Source of the DNA: Nymphaea colorata | Taxonomy: Eukaryota > Streptophyta > Magnoliopsida > Nymphaeales > Nymphaeaceae | Length of the DNA stretch: 64,000 bases | Reading direction: 5' to 3' | NCBI RefSeq assembly: GCF_008831285.2 | Contig: NC_045147.1 | Location: forward strand, 1,016,001-1,080,000 | Part shown: one piece after another, positions 17,971 through 34,220 of the stretch | Position numbering within the stretch: position 1 is the stretch's first letter | Layout of the letters: the number at the start of each line of letters is the position of its first letter | The notes under the pieces: generated by a model | Seen by the model: the letters and a program-made list of their open reading frames with translations, nothing else | Told to the model about the DNA's origin: nothing | Database searches by the model: none | Position numbers and translations under genes: made by a program

Positions 17971-18875
17971 AAATGCAGAATTCCTGGCTTGGGCTGAAAG
18001 ATGAATTTCAGGCATGGTACAACGAAATTCAAGTGTAAATGGTTAGCCAAATGTTGGAAGACTACTACTTCTCCTTTCTTCTACTAAAAGGATTGACGGT
18101 GCAGAAACATGCTTGCACATAATGGGCGGAATGGAGGTTTAGGAAAGAAGACACTGGGTTTGATGTAGAGTTGATATAACGAGGTGTTTATGGCTCTCAA
18201 ATGGAAGCATTTGGAGAAAAGACCGGACCAAGATTTGGATGGATATAGTCTTAGTATGGATTGCATATCAAGAAGAAGTAAATGCAAAGAACTCCATGTA
18301 GATTGGAAAGGTTAACAATTTTACCTGGTTCTTCGTTTTCTTAAGCATTCTTATTTTTCTGATAAACGGTTGAACCCTTTCTGTGTCCCCTAAACCACAG
18401 CGAAGCGAAACGATTGCTGACGCATTGGAGAAGTGCCTAGTACTTATTGAGGAGAAATGTGCTATAGTAGCATTACACCTTCATATGCATGGCATTAGAC
18501 GCTAGTCCCTTCGAGCTTGACCATGTTTTTTGTCCAAAAATAATATAAATGAGATACCTAAGGCTGTCGCAGAAACAGCTGACGAATAACTAGTGAAGTC
18601 AATAATAAATACAGCTAGCAAGTATCTCCATACAAATCTCAAGCCTCCACAAAAATGAAATGGTTAAGATAACCAGGAAAAAGCAAAAAATGGCATCACC
18701 TCACATTTACTGTTTTGTATGGTCACCAACGTTATGCCTTCGTTCCTATTAATATTAACCATTTAATCAAAAGAACCCAGTACAAAATAAAAAGAAAGGA
18801 AATTCGCACTCATGAGACATGCAGCAAAATTCTGCTGCCCATCAGATTTAAACGTTCATCCTTCTGGCAAATCCT
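17971..18875. other. Spacer between LINE relic and RPS3
   Basis: This stretch probably includes the 3' end of the LINE relic on its left side and the 3' untranslated region of the minus-strand RPS3 gene next to 18876. Nothing else is recognisable. Confidence 0.4.
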
Positions 18876-23301
<4,426 letters not shown>

Positions 23302-23400
23302 CCTTACAGGAATCGATCGAATGAGCAAGAGACCGTCTTCTCTCGCTCTAGGATAGAGGAAACGCTAAGCTGTGCGAGCGACCGAGAGGAGGACGGAAGG

Positions 23401-23500
23401 AGGGTTTCTCCCCTTCTTTAATAATAGGGTAGGGTGGGACGGCTCTGATTGGGAAGAAGGGTTTAGATGGACGGTTTTGGAACTATACGGAAAACCCTAA
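23401..23500 (-). promoter_or_regulatory. Telo-box-like motifs upstream of RPS3
   Basis: AAACCCTAA at 23492-23500 and, on the other strand, AAACCCT at 23401-23407 match the telo-box (AAACCCTA) known from plant ribosomal protein promoters. They lie 100-200 bases upstream of the RPS3 start codon. No clear TATA box is seen. Function is inferred from family knowledge. Confidence 0.45.
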
Positions 23501-24116
23501 TTTTTTGTGCGTGCAGAGTTGGTCCAAACGGGTTGGTTTTGTAAGTCGGGTCTCAATCGAACCCGAACTTAAAAAAAAGGACGTCCTGGTTCAAGTCTCG
23601 TATCCACCCATTGTAGTCCGAAATCATAGAAACGGAGACTGAGATTGAGGTTGAGTTTTTCATATAAACATGAGTTCAAGAAATGAATGAATGGAAAGAA
23701 AGTCTTCCTTGTCAATAACTGTGTTTGGATACAAAGAAAATGACTAATAAAGGAGAGCCAATAATTGTGTTTGGATACAAAGAAAATGAAAGGAATGAAC
23801 GGATTTTTTAATGTCATTCCAATTCCTTTGAAAATGGAGAGATCGGGAGGAAAAGGAATGGGTGTTCCTTTCCTTTCCTTTTTTATCGTCCAATTCCCTT
23901 TCATTCTCTTTCTTTTTCTTTTCGTCCATCCAAACATTGCTTAAAAGATAAACTAGTGAGAGTGAACTGAAATCTTTGAATTCTGACCAAATCAGATAAC
24001 ATCCGGATTTAGAACATAGTGCCAAGTTGAAAAATGCTACAGGGCCATGGGCCTTTTGATGGAGCCCAGTTCGAGCCCAATCCGATGAGCTCTAGGTGTG
24101 TTCTAGCTTGGCTCAA
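23501..24116. other. Spacer upstream of RPS3
   Basis: The repeated phrase TGTGTTTGGATACAAAGAAA occurs twice (near 23721 and 23766), and other pieces of the same sequence recur, so this is probably a local duplication or transposon remnant. A TGGGCC site lies at about 24049. The open frames on the minus strand are phenylalanine/serine-rich and not credible genes. Confidence 0.35.
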
Positions 24117-24482
24117 TAGGGATGTCAATATGTCCAATTTGAATTGAATATTTGAGCGGATCTATTTGAAAAAAAATCAAAGGCAGAAAAAAATTTAATA
24201 TCCGATTAATCAGATCGAATTCAGATTGAGGAAATGACATCCGATCAGGTTTGAATTCAAAATGGGATATACATAAATATCTGATCAAATTTGTATTGGA
24301 TTTATTTTTAGACAAATATGTTATATTTAATGCTGTTATATTTTTAAAATTGACAAAATTTGTTTCAGAATTCGGATTCAGATTCGGATACGAATATAAA
24401 AGTCAGAGTTGGATTATAAAATCAGATTTCAGCCGATAAAATAGATGCAGTTAAGTATATATTCAATCTGTTGACATCCCCA
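24117..24482. mobile_element. MITE of the TAGGGATGTCAAT family, copy 2
   Basis: The left end TAGGGATGTCAAT is identical to that of the copy at 10294. The right end TTGACATCCCCA is its complement with one change. The element is 366 bases long, AT-rich and non-coding, with repeated GATTCGGAT/AATTCGGATT words. The flanking octamers do not match, so the target duplication is lost. Confidence 0.65.
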
Positions 24483-25503
24483 AAGTGTTAGGCTTTGTCG
24501 ATACGGTATCATGTCCATAAGCATATCGCTGATGAAACTGATAGTAGAGCAGTTCAAATGCCAGCCGTGGTGACTCAAAACTGTCGAACACGACTTGGAT
24601 AGAAACAGAGTTGATGACCGAACTACTAAAACACACAATATTCATAAAAAATAATGAAAGAAATTAAAATATCAAGAAATATGAGTAGCATATACAAAAA
24701 CACCAATATAAAAAGAACAGATACAATGACATAAATGAGCATCCAAATATAATTCATAAAAGTTGTCAATCTATCTATCGTTTTCTCTTATTGAAAAGAA
24801 AAACTACGCGTAGATATGATCTACATCCAAAAAAAACTATGAAATTTGAATATCACAAATTTTTTCCCATATATTTTTAAAAAGTTCATTATGTATGCTT
24901 TTAAATCCTCAACCGATTTTTTTTTTACACATTAAAATACATGGTATCATATTCGTTTATAAATTCTTGAATAGTAAGACGTTGATGCATGGTTATGCTT
25001 TATAAAAGTTTTTCATTGGCAAAGCTGCCATGTATGCCTCCAGAACACTTTTTTCCTTAACTCGTTAGCTCCTTTTATCTACTCTTTTTTTGAACTACCC
25101 TTCCAATGGCGGAGCCAAAAAAATTGGCTAGATGAACACTGTTTAAAAATACTCATATCTAATGAGACACTTATATGTATATAAGGATAAATGTTTAAAG
25201 ATGTCCATTTAAAAATAATAAAAAAATTAAGAGACTGGTGTGGGCAACTGCCCTCACCATTTTGCTTTGCCACCACCCTTCACCTTCTTTCCCAAAGTAG
25301 GCCCTCCCATTCCTTTGCATCTGCTTCTTTCTTTTGTTTGTCCTTTCTCATCCCCAAACATCATTCTTTCTCTTTGGTCTTTTTATTTTCTTCGTTGATT
25401 TCTATTTCACCTTTCTACTAGCCACTACTTTCTTCCCTAGTTTCCATCCCTCTTCATTTTTTCTCTCTTCCTATTCTTCCGTCAACCAGTCTTTGTTTCC
25501 TAT
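24483..25503. other. Spacer left of the Tat element
   Basis: Mostly AT-rich sequence (24640-25000). A possible GGCGGAG-family element lies at 25104-25280. A strongly pyrimidine-rich stretch at 25281-25503 abuts the left LTR. No gene is supported. Confidence 0.4.
25104..25280. mobile_element. Probable GGCGGAG-family MITE
   Basis: It begins CAATGGCGGAGCCAAAA and ends TTTGCTTTGCCACCACCCTT, whose complement resembles the left end with several changes. The interior contains the GGGCAACTGCCCTC word seen at the edge of related elements. It is non-coding. Confidence 0.4.
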
Positions 25504-28500
25504 TCTTCTTATTCATTTTTTCTATTTGTTCTAATTTCCAGTTTTGTCGACATCTGCCTTGGTTTGTTGTCATTGAGGCCTCAAATTTGTTAGCCATATG
25601 CCTACTCCTAACTATAAGTTCCTCTCTCGTGCTTCTTCTTCTTCATTGATCAATTTTAGCTTCTACTTTGCCCTTGAATCTGTTTGGCTCATTTGGGGAT
25701 CCCCATTTGATTGGGCCTCACTGCTCAGACCTACACATTTTGCTTCTATAATTCATCAAATGACATTTTATTTCCGTTGTTTCTATGTAACAAATATTCT
25801 ATTTTTTGGTTTTGATTAAGTGGTTATGCATAAATACGAACTTATATGTCCACATTTTTTGGCAACACAATTTGAGATATTTCCCTTAATATTTGAAGTT
25901 TCAAGCAGTCTATCTATCAAGGGTCATGACAGATGAAGTGTTCGCACCCCTCTCCTTTTTTAAGGAAGTCGAAATGCGAGTCAGCAAAATTCTTTTAAAA
26001 TTGGGATTTTGAGAAAATTTTCAAGAGAAAGGGATCCGCCCGTCGGTACGAGGTCCAACCGTTCCTGCCGCCTTTAACAGGGGTAATTAGACAAAGGACT
26101 AAGGATCATTTGGATTATATACAGGTTATTGATGCAAATCCTATGTGCTTATGCATTGAGGTTTTGCATTTAAGAACCGAAATTCATTTTTGAATAAATG
26201 AATTTGAATATTGGGGGGTCTTCAAATTGGTTTAAAACCTTTGTTTTCGATTTGAAATACATAATTCTTGAGGATTTTGAAGATTTGGAATTGAGTTCTT
26301 CGTTGTGAACTCTAGGTGATGATGATCATCTTATTATCAAAATTGATTTTGAACTCTTCTTTTGTCAAATCATGTGATTTGTAGAATTCATTCTTTTGAA
26401 AGAACATGGTTTCAAATCGTTAGAAAGCATGTTGTTTTTCAAACGCACTTTGGCCAAAAGATTATGAATGCATTGCTTGTGTTTTCTTTTGAAGTTAAGT
26501 GAGGTTTACAAATTCTCATTGCAATATGACTTGGTCACTTTTTGCAACTCAAATTTGAATCACTTAACGTCTTGAGAATGTGTATGTGGTGCTATTGATT
26601 TTGAGTGAAGGTGAATGCATGAAACGGGAAGGGAAACTATATGGAACATTCATTATTCTCTCTCTCATAATCCCTCAAGATTCATTCATATGAAACATAC
26701 ATTCTTCACTTTCTCATAATTTCTCAAGATTCATTCATATAAAACATACATTCTTCACTTTCTCATAACATCTCAAAGTCTATATTGCACGTCATACAAT
26801 CTATGCATGAAGATTGATTAAAATGTAGGACTTTCTCTATATATGCTTATTATATGATTAAGCACATGAATTAGAGATGTAGTCCATAAGCTTGAGGCTT
26901 GATATAAAATTATCAAAATGATGAAAATATATAAATGATGCCAAGTTCAATCTTTGAAATGGATGGGAGACGTGGATGACATCCACTTTTGTCTCAAAAT
27001 AGCTAAAAATCAGACCTTGTGTTGATTTAGATAGCTGAAAATTGTAGACATTGATTCCAATGAAGGGCTTGTTTCTTAGATAGAAATAAGAAGTCTTTTA
27101 AATAGATTCAAATTCCATATTTGATAGTAATGAGATCGTCAACTCTTTTGGATAATTCTAGGATAGTTGGTGTTTCAAATATGTAAACTTTGACATTATT
27201 AAACCAATTCCTATCAAACATGGTCTGATTTCAACAACATACATACATCTTATGTATGGATTTGCTGAAATTAAGTAAAAATGAAATGAAAATGATTCAT
27301 AGCCTTGCACTAGGAAAATCAATAAAAATGGCCCATTTCCTTAAAAACCGGGTTTGGAAACATGTTCCAACCTAATTTTAAGAGAGGAATGTAATTTTTG
27401 ACAAGAAATCAGATACATATATGTACATATATAACAATATATACACATACGTACCTTACTTTTCAAAATAAAATTTTATCAAGGGACCGCATGATTCATG
27501 AATCATGAAGATTCATGGTTGGGTTCTTTTATGTAGGAAGATTGAAAACTTGTGACCAACTAGGCTAGGTTTGGTCAACATGGGTTCAGACCTAGGTGAC
27601 CAACTTGACCAAAATTTTGGATGAAAATGCCCTTGCACAGGGTTTTGTCCTTATTTTATACTATTTATTTATTTATTATTTGAAATCGAGCTTGTAAGGT
27701 TAAAACCTAGTTACTAAGCTCCAAATGCCATTGAATTATGATAATTCAATTTAAATTTTAATAAAATTCGAAAATTTTATCAAATTTGGTTCGAAAATGA
27801 TATTTTCGTCTAAAACTTGATTGAAAATGGATTTCAACTGAATCAGACTTTCACTTGAGAAATTCAATTTAAATTTGGTATTTGATTCATGCATTTGACA
27901 AATTCAAATGTTTATTTGCCTTTTATAAATCAATTTAGGCTTTTTAATCTCAATTTGACCGTAGAAGGGTAAAATTGTCCAAATTGATCAATTTCGACCA
28001 ATTGACCAAAATCAAAGCTCATTTGCGAGTAGTTTGATTTTGTTTGAGGTAATTTGATAAATTTGGGTCAAGAAAGCTCTCAATTAGTTGATTTGTACTT
28101 TGACTGAGTTTAGTCAAAGTGGGTATGGCTCGGTCAAAGTCTATTTTCGTCCATTGATTGGATCGTGAGACAGACCTACTTTTTGACTCTATTGAGTCCG
28201 TGCTGACCGAACCTAGCTGGAATTGGCACCACTTTTGGGTGCTCCTGGGTCAAACCTACTTGGATTAAGTAGGTTAGGTGAGTTTGACCAGTCTAGTAAT
28301 TGCTTCCTTGAAAATAATTTTTTTTCTTTAAGGAGGACCTGGTTAAAGAAGAGAGACAGACATAAATGTCTCTCTTTTCTTAGGTTTCTCCTTTATTTCT
28401 TCTTGAAAATGACTTTTTTTCAATTAATTTGAGAGAAAATATTTATTTATTTATTATTTTTTTTAAATGGAGGGAGGTGTGGCCCCTGGGGGCTCTTGAC

Positions 28501-28763
28501 CACATGGGCTAGGTGGGGCCCACACGTGGGTCCCGTGTAGCATTCTAAACTCAATTCTTGGATCTAAGTCAAAATTTAAATTTTGCAATTGGATTTGGAC
28601 TAGTAATCCTGCATAGGGATTCGTGTCCCAGGTTAAATTCACGATTTGAATCTAATTGTTCTTTAGATTCGAAATTGGCTTTGAAATTGTAAATTTTCAT
28701 AATTCTTTTGTGAAATTTTCATATTGCTTCAATTTTGATGTGGAAAAATTTGGGGTGTTAACA
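25504..28763 (-). repeat. 3' LTR (left copy), 3260 bp, internally deleted
   Basis: Nearly identical to 37494-41727, except that a segment of about 1 kb corresponding to 39517-40523 is absent, with the junction near 27551. In a 185-base stretch from 26041 I count about six substitutions plus one small indel against the other LTR. The inner end is TGTTAACA, giving the TG start on the element's strand. The outer end has lost the CA dinucleotide. A tandem array of about 56-bp units (CTCATAAT...TCAAGATTCATTCATATG) lies at 26661-26780. The deleted part contains the promoter TATA box of the other LTR. Confidence 0.9.
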
Positions 28764-28777
28764 GATGCCCCTCTTTG
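28764..28777 (-). other. Polypurine tract
   Basis: On the element's strand the sequence GCAAAGAGGGGCATC directly precedes the LTR start TGTTAACA. A purine run at this place is the expected primer site for plus-strand DNA synthesis. Confidence 0.8.
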
Positions 28778-29809
28778 CTGTTAAGCAAGTTGAATAATTT
28801 GCTTATTAGCAAAGATTCACGCACCAAATTTTTGCAAATCATTTAGAAAATCCATTTTTCAAATGATGTTGAACCATCCTCGCTCGAGGGGAAATGCTAG
28901 GCATAGACCTGAAATAAGAAGATTTTTCTCCATCTCATTGGAGACTTTGTAGAGGAATTAACGTTGGTTGAAAAATTTTGCAATTGTGAAAGTTTTTGCA
29001 TTTGATGCTTGGAGAACTTAGCTCTTGATGCCTTCTAGACCATTGGCAAGTGCTTTTTCTCTCCTTTTACTTAGTTTTTCACATACTCGCTTTTGCTTTT
29101 GAATTTTGATTTTCATTTTTGAGCCACCCGCACTCTTGGGAGAAATTCCTCACCACCCCAAAAGCTACTACGGAGTTCCACTGTTTTGATGGTTTAGTGT
29201 AGTTTGCTTTGTGCAATATCAAGTCTATTGGGCTTTCTTCTGAACCCTTGTACCGAGCTTTGGGCCGGTAACTCCTAGACGAGTTGGCCTTAGGGTACCA
29301 AGTGTACACTCCTCGGACTTACTTGCTCGAATTCAAAAGGCTTTAGGAGACTTAATATAAGCAAAATGTTCATGGATTGCTTTTTAGCTTCACAGGGTAA
29401 GTATACGTTGTATGCCCACCCGTGTCTGCAGAGCTTTGAACCAGAGGAACAACTACACTCACCCCGAGCTCATCGATCAATTCATTTTGCTTGATAGCTT
29501 TTTCTTGCATCTTGCCAAGGTCTTTTAGCTCACAAGGACTTTTTCTTGTGACATCTCATGCTAAACCCTTACAAGTGCCAATTGTTGAGACCAACATTAA
29601 TTTTTCTACATTAATCCCTCAATTTCATTGAAATTTCTTGCATATTTCAAGCCAATGCCTTTGCCGTTGTCCTCAAGACATGGGCTGAGTTTGAAAATTT
29701 TGACACTTTTTTTTTTTGAAACTAAGGGATACTATGCCCCTTAGTTGGTTTGAAAATTGGCAAAAATGTGTTTAAAGCACAATTGTTTCGAAATCATTGA
29801 TTTGCAAAT
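28778..29809 (-). other. Non-coding 3' region of the Tat element
   Basis: About 1 kb lies between the integrase end and the polypurine tract. The minus-strand frame at 29079-29309 (76 codons) has no recognisable domain. Long 3' non-coding regions are common in Tat elements. Confidence 0.6.
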
Positions 29810-31711
29810 TCAAGTATAGAATTTCTTGAGATGCAAAGCATTAATCGGATCAAGGATTTCGACTCCATCGGCGTCAATCAGCCGATAAGAATTGTGAGGT
29901 AGAACCTCCTTGACGACATAAGGTCCTTCCCAGTTCAGTGCCCATTTTCTCTTAGGTCTACTCCTGAGTGGAACTATGGATCTTAAAACAAGATCATTTA
30001 CCTGAAATTTTCTTTCAATGACTGATTTGGCATAATGTCGGGCGACTCTCTTTCGATAGACTTCGGCATGCTCTGCCGCTTGTAGTCTTTTCTCGTCTAA
30101 GAGCTTTAATTGAGCAAGTCTCTTTTTTTGATACTTGCTAATTGGGAGTTCAATGAGAGCAGCAAATTTCACTGCTGGTTTTTGGACATGTAATGGAAGG
30201 ACAATTTCTGTTCCATATACTAATTCTGCTGGTGTAGCATTGGTGGGTGTCTGAATTGTGGTTCGATACGCCCAAAGTGCATTGTGCATTTTCTCGTGCC
30301 AATCTCGGCCTGTTTCAACAGTCCTTTCTAAGACACGAACCAAGATCTTGTTGGTTGCTTATGTCTGACCATTACCTTGAGGGTAATATGGGGCAGAGAA
30401 GTGATGTTGTATTTTGTATTTGTGACAAAGATTGCGCACTTTCTCATTTTTAAAATGAGTACCGTTGTCAGAAACGATATCGTGCGGGATGCCAAATCTA
30501 CACAAAAGATTTTTGTGGATGAAGGACACTACGTGTCGTCCTTCGACTATTTTTAAGGTGATTGCTTTGACCCATTTGGTGAAATAATCTGTAGCTGCAA
30601 GAAAATACCTGTGTCCATTTGAGGCAGGCAGATTGATTGGTCCGACCACGTCGAAGGCGCACATGGAGAATGGCCATGGTGAGCTGATCGAATGAAGGTA
30701 CGCTGCTTGAGCATGAATTGATGGTGCATGCAACTGACATTTGATGCATTTCTTGACAAATTGGTGACAGTCTCTTTGCATTGTGGGCCAATAGTACCCT
30801 GCTTTGACTATCTGCTTGACGAGGGTCTGATACCCTACATGTCCCCCACAAATTCCTTCATGGGCTTCTTGAATGACTTCTAGTGCCTCATTTGCATCGA
30901 GACATCTAGCATATTCTGTGCTGAATCCTCTTCTGTATAGGATGTCAGTTAAAATGAAATATCTTGAAGACATGTGTCTCAAAACTCTTTGCTCTTTTCG
31001 AGACATTTCTGGTGGAAGTGTTCCAGTTTGGAGAAAATCCTTGATGTTCTGATACCATGGTGTTTCTCTATTTTCTGCTTGCAACACCTGTTCTGGTATG
31101 ACAAAAGATAGTTGTTCGAGTCTTCCAACTTCAAAAGATCTGATAGATTCTCCAGGTTTGAAGGCAATGGTAGAGCCTAAACTGGCTAAACCGTCTGCTA
31201 TTGGGTTAAATTCTCTTTTGACATGTAAGAGTTGATATTCCTCGAACTGCCTTAAGAGGGAAGCTGCTAACTCTTGATATGGGATCAATTTCTGATCTTT
31301 GACTTGCCAATCTCCATTGACCTGACTGACAGCTAAGAGAGAATCTCCAAAAATGCGAACTCTCTGCACTTTAAATTTGAGCAACATTTTGAGTCCTTGG
31401 ATTAGGGCCTCGTACTCTGTCATATTATGCGTGCAGGAAAAATTCAATTTGAGATAGTAAGAAATCATTTCCCTTTCTGGTGTAATGAAAAGTATCCCAA
31501 TGTCTGCCCCAGCTATGCTCTTAGATCCATCAAAGTACATCTCCCAAATCGGCTCTGGTTCAGTCGTTAGGATTTGCTCATCTGGAAAATCATCATTTGT
31601 TCTAATTTCTTCATATAGAGGAAAATCTGCCAATTGGTCTGCAATGGCTTGCCCTTGATTGATTTTTTGTGACACATATTCTAAATCATATTGCATCAGC
31701 AAAACCTGCTA
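29810..31711 (-). pseudogene. Tat pol: second RNase H and integrase, broken
   Basis: The frame from 31702 to 30359 starts with the end of the reverse-transcriptase connection. It continues with an archaeal-type RNase H: YFDGS (D59), TEYEAL (E98), FGDS (D120) and NPIADGLA (D170). Integrase follows, with an HHCC zinc module (HVGYQT...CHQFVKKCIKC), the core aspartate in FDVVGP, and the second in SDNGTHF. The frame stops at TAA 30361-30359, exactly where the third catalytic residue, the glutamate of GQ-x-E, should be. The C-terminal part resumes in 30343-29810 with ALWAYRTT and TPAELVYG, then a chromodomain-less tail. A TAG at 31711-31709 precedes this block. It cannot produce full-length integrase. 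Confidence 0.88.
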
Positions 31712-31738
31712 CATTGCTATCCTTCCATTCAGAAATGG

Positions 31739-33084
31739 CTATTCAAGGATATATTTGAGTGGATTAAGTTTGGATAAAATTTTAACTTCGCATGCCAATT
31801 GGTAATGTCTTAATTTTTGACACATCCATATCAAGGCCAAGCAAGTTTTTTCCATGTGCGAGTAGTTCTTTTCATACTGCACAAATGTCTTACTGATGTA
31901 ATAAATGGCATGTTCTATTCGACATCCTTCTTCATATTGAGCCAAAAATCTACCACAGGTTGAATCATTAACTGTGATGTAAAGGAGTAGAGGTTTCCCC
32001 AAAATTGGAGGTTTTAAAATTGGTGGGCAAAGAAGATATTTCTTGATCTTTTCGAATGAGGTTTGACATTCATGTCCCCATTCAAATTTGACTCTTTTTC
32101 GCACTAAATGGTTGAAGGGTTCGCATGTCATGGCAAGATTAGATATAAACCTTCTGATTGACTGAATTCTGCCTTGCAAGCTGCGTAGCTCCTCAAGATT
32201 TGTTGGTGGTGACATTTCGATGATCGCCTTTGCTTTGGACCCAAAGCCTTACCGGATTCCACACCAAATACACATTTTTGTGGATTCAAACTAAGTTTGT
32301 ATTGTAAGAGTCTATCAAAAACTTGAGAAAGAATGTTGATGTGATTCTCCCTTGTTTTTGACTTAATTAGTAGATCATCTACATATGCATCCATGATTTG
32401 ATGCATTTAGTCATGAAAAATAGCTGCCATGGCCCTTTGATATGTTGCTCCAGCATTCTTCAAACCAAATGGCATTACTGTATAGCAGAAGGTACCCCAT
32501 GGGGTTGTAAATGATGTTTTGACTTGATTTTGAGCAGCCAGCTTAATTTGGTTATAGCCAGAATATCCATCCATAAAGGAGAACATAACGTGACCTGCGG
32601 TACTGTCTACCAACAAGTCAATGTTTGGAAGTGGGTAGTCATCCTTTGGTGTAGCCTTATTCAAATCTCTGAAATCGATGCAGAGCCGAATTTTGCCATT
32701 TTTCTTTGGGACTACCACAATGTTTGCTAACCATTCAGGATAGTCGATTGTTCGAACGAACCCTGTCTTTAGTAGGTCTTCTAGGCCTTCCTTAACTTGC
32801 CCCTCAAGACGAGGGTCTAGTTTCCTCAACTTTTGTTTGATTAGCTTGCATTCTGGTTTCAATGGTAGTCGATGCTCGACTAATTTTGTATCAAGTCCTG
32901 GCATGTCCTCGTAAGTCAATGCAAAGGCTTCTTGATGTTCTTTGAGGAAGTCTATCAACTCTTTCATTTCTTCTGCTGAGAGACTTATTCCAATTTGCAA
33001 AATCTTTGGACTCTCTTCCGTGCCAATATTAATTTCCTCAATCGGATCATTAATCAAAGGTGACGGTTGATCTTGCTTTCTCAT
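31739..33084 (-). pseudogene. Tat pol: reverse transcriptase and first RNase H, broken
   Basis: The frame 33084-32407 carries the palm and fingers of reverse transcriptase: VVPKKNGKIRLCIDFRDLN, PLPNID, FMDGYSGYNQI and the MPFGLKNAGATYQR block. A TAA at 32409-32407 falls just before the catalytic AYVDDLL motif (32406-32128 frame). The next block, CVFGVESGK, runs into a frameshift with loss of roughly 16 expected codons near 32230. RNase H then begins with SPPTNLEELRSLQGRI (32215-31739) and shows the HAIYYISKT and KTCLALIW motifs. It ends at TAG 31741-31739, in the conserved stretch before the connection. At least three stops and one frameshift make it inactive. Confidence 0.9.
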
Positions 33085-33632
33085 TTGGATGAACTCTAGA
33101 CATTCTGCCTCAGTGAGTTCTGGATTTATCTCCTTAAAAGCTCTTGATGTTTAATTCTCAGATGTCATCATAAAAATTATAAAGAAGTTAGATGAGATTT
33201 GAGACATTGTACATGAAAATAAATTGCATATGCCATTGCATCTTTGAAGGTATTACAAAATGAAAACACTTGGTCTATTTAGAGTACAATGATAACAAAA
33301 TGATGACTGGATGACAAAATGATAGCGAATTTATTGATTCAGATTGATGGTGAACATCCGCCTATGGTATTGCTCTTGACAAAAGGTATTGGCTTGAATT
33401 CTTCCTCGGCATCCACTTTTTCATAGCTTTGGCATCCTAAGGCTTGAGTGTCTCATTGTCCTGTCAAGGTAACTGGTTCCAAGATTCCATTTTCATGTTT
33501 GCCAAGGCCAGTAAATGGCTGGTAGCCATGGCGTATGAGTAAATCCAATCATTTCTCATTCTGGCAGAATTTCTTGAATAGCGGATGACTTTTGTAACTT
33601 GTTTCAGGTTTGGTACCCTTTTTCACCCACAC

Positions 33633-34190
33633 CTATTTCTTCGATTTCTGAATGGCCAATCTGCTAAGACTTTGAGATATTTCTTCCTCTTTGCAGACTC
33701 GAATATTGGGTACCTCAATTGTATATGCTGGTACTGGAATCATTGGGTGCATAAGCCGACTCTGCCTATCCTCTGCATAGATGGTTATAGTATTCTTGTT
33801 GTGGGTCCATTTAATGCACTGCTGTAGAGTGAAAGGAACTACATTGGTAGCATGGATCCACGGTCTGCCAAGCAATAGGTTGAATGAGGGTTCTATATCT
33901 ACCACATGAAATAAAACCCGATGATACGTCTCTGAGATATTCAGATCTAGACATATACATCCTAGGCATGGTTGTCCTGTTCCATCATATCCATGGATGA
34001 AAATCAACGACGGTGTATAGTCAGCCTGTCTTATGCCTAACTCACGAGCTGTTTGTTGTGGACAGATGTTCAGGCTTGCTCCACCATCAATTAAAACATG
34101 AGAAACTCTGGTTCCCCTTGTATCTACCACTATGTGCAAGGCATCATTATGCGATGCACCTCCAATTGGTAGATCTTTATCAGAGAACAT
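33633..34190 (-). CDS. Tat retrotransposon aspartic protease (open frame)
   Basis: A 185-codon frame contains the retropepsin active site VLIDGGASLNIC (catalytic Asp near residue 35, the D-G-G-A-S variant) and a downstream NLLLGRPWIH motif, both typical of plant Ty3/gypsy proteases. It would cleave the gag-pol polyprotein. The frame is open but lies between broken gag and broken reverse transcriptase, so it has no intact polyprotein to act in. The linker between 33632 and 33085 is not open in one frame. Confidence 0.8.
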   Translation of the reverse strand: MFSDKDLPIGGASHNDALHIVVDTRGTRVSHVLIDGGASLNICPQQTARELGIRQADYTPSLIFIHGYDGTGQPCLGCICLDLNISETYHRVLFHVVDIEPSFNLLLGRPWIHATNVVPFTLQQCIKWTHNKNTITIYAEDRQSRLMHPMIPVPAYTIEVPNIRVCKEEEISQSLSRLAIQKSKK

Positions 34191-34220
34191 GATCAGACCA
34201 TTTTCACATAATTCAAATGC

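Noticed and set aside
25598-25819. Plus-strand frame beginning MPTPNYKF, repeated at 37588-37797
   Set aside because: The repetition comes from the LTR duplication. The frame is antisense to the element, and the two copies differ by a frame-changing deletion.
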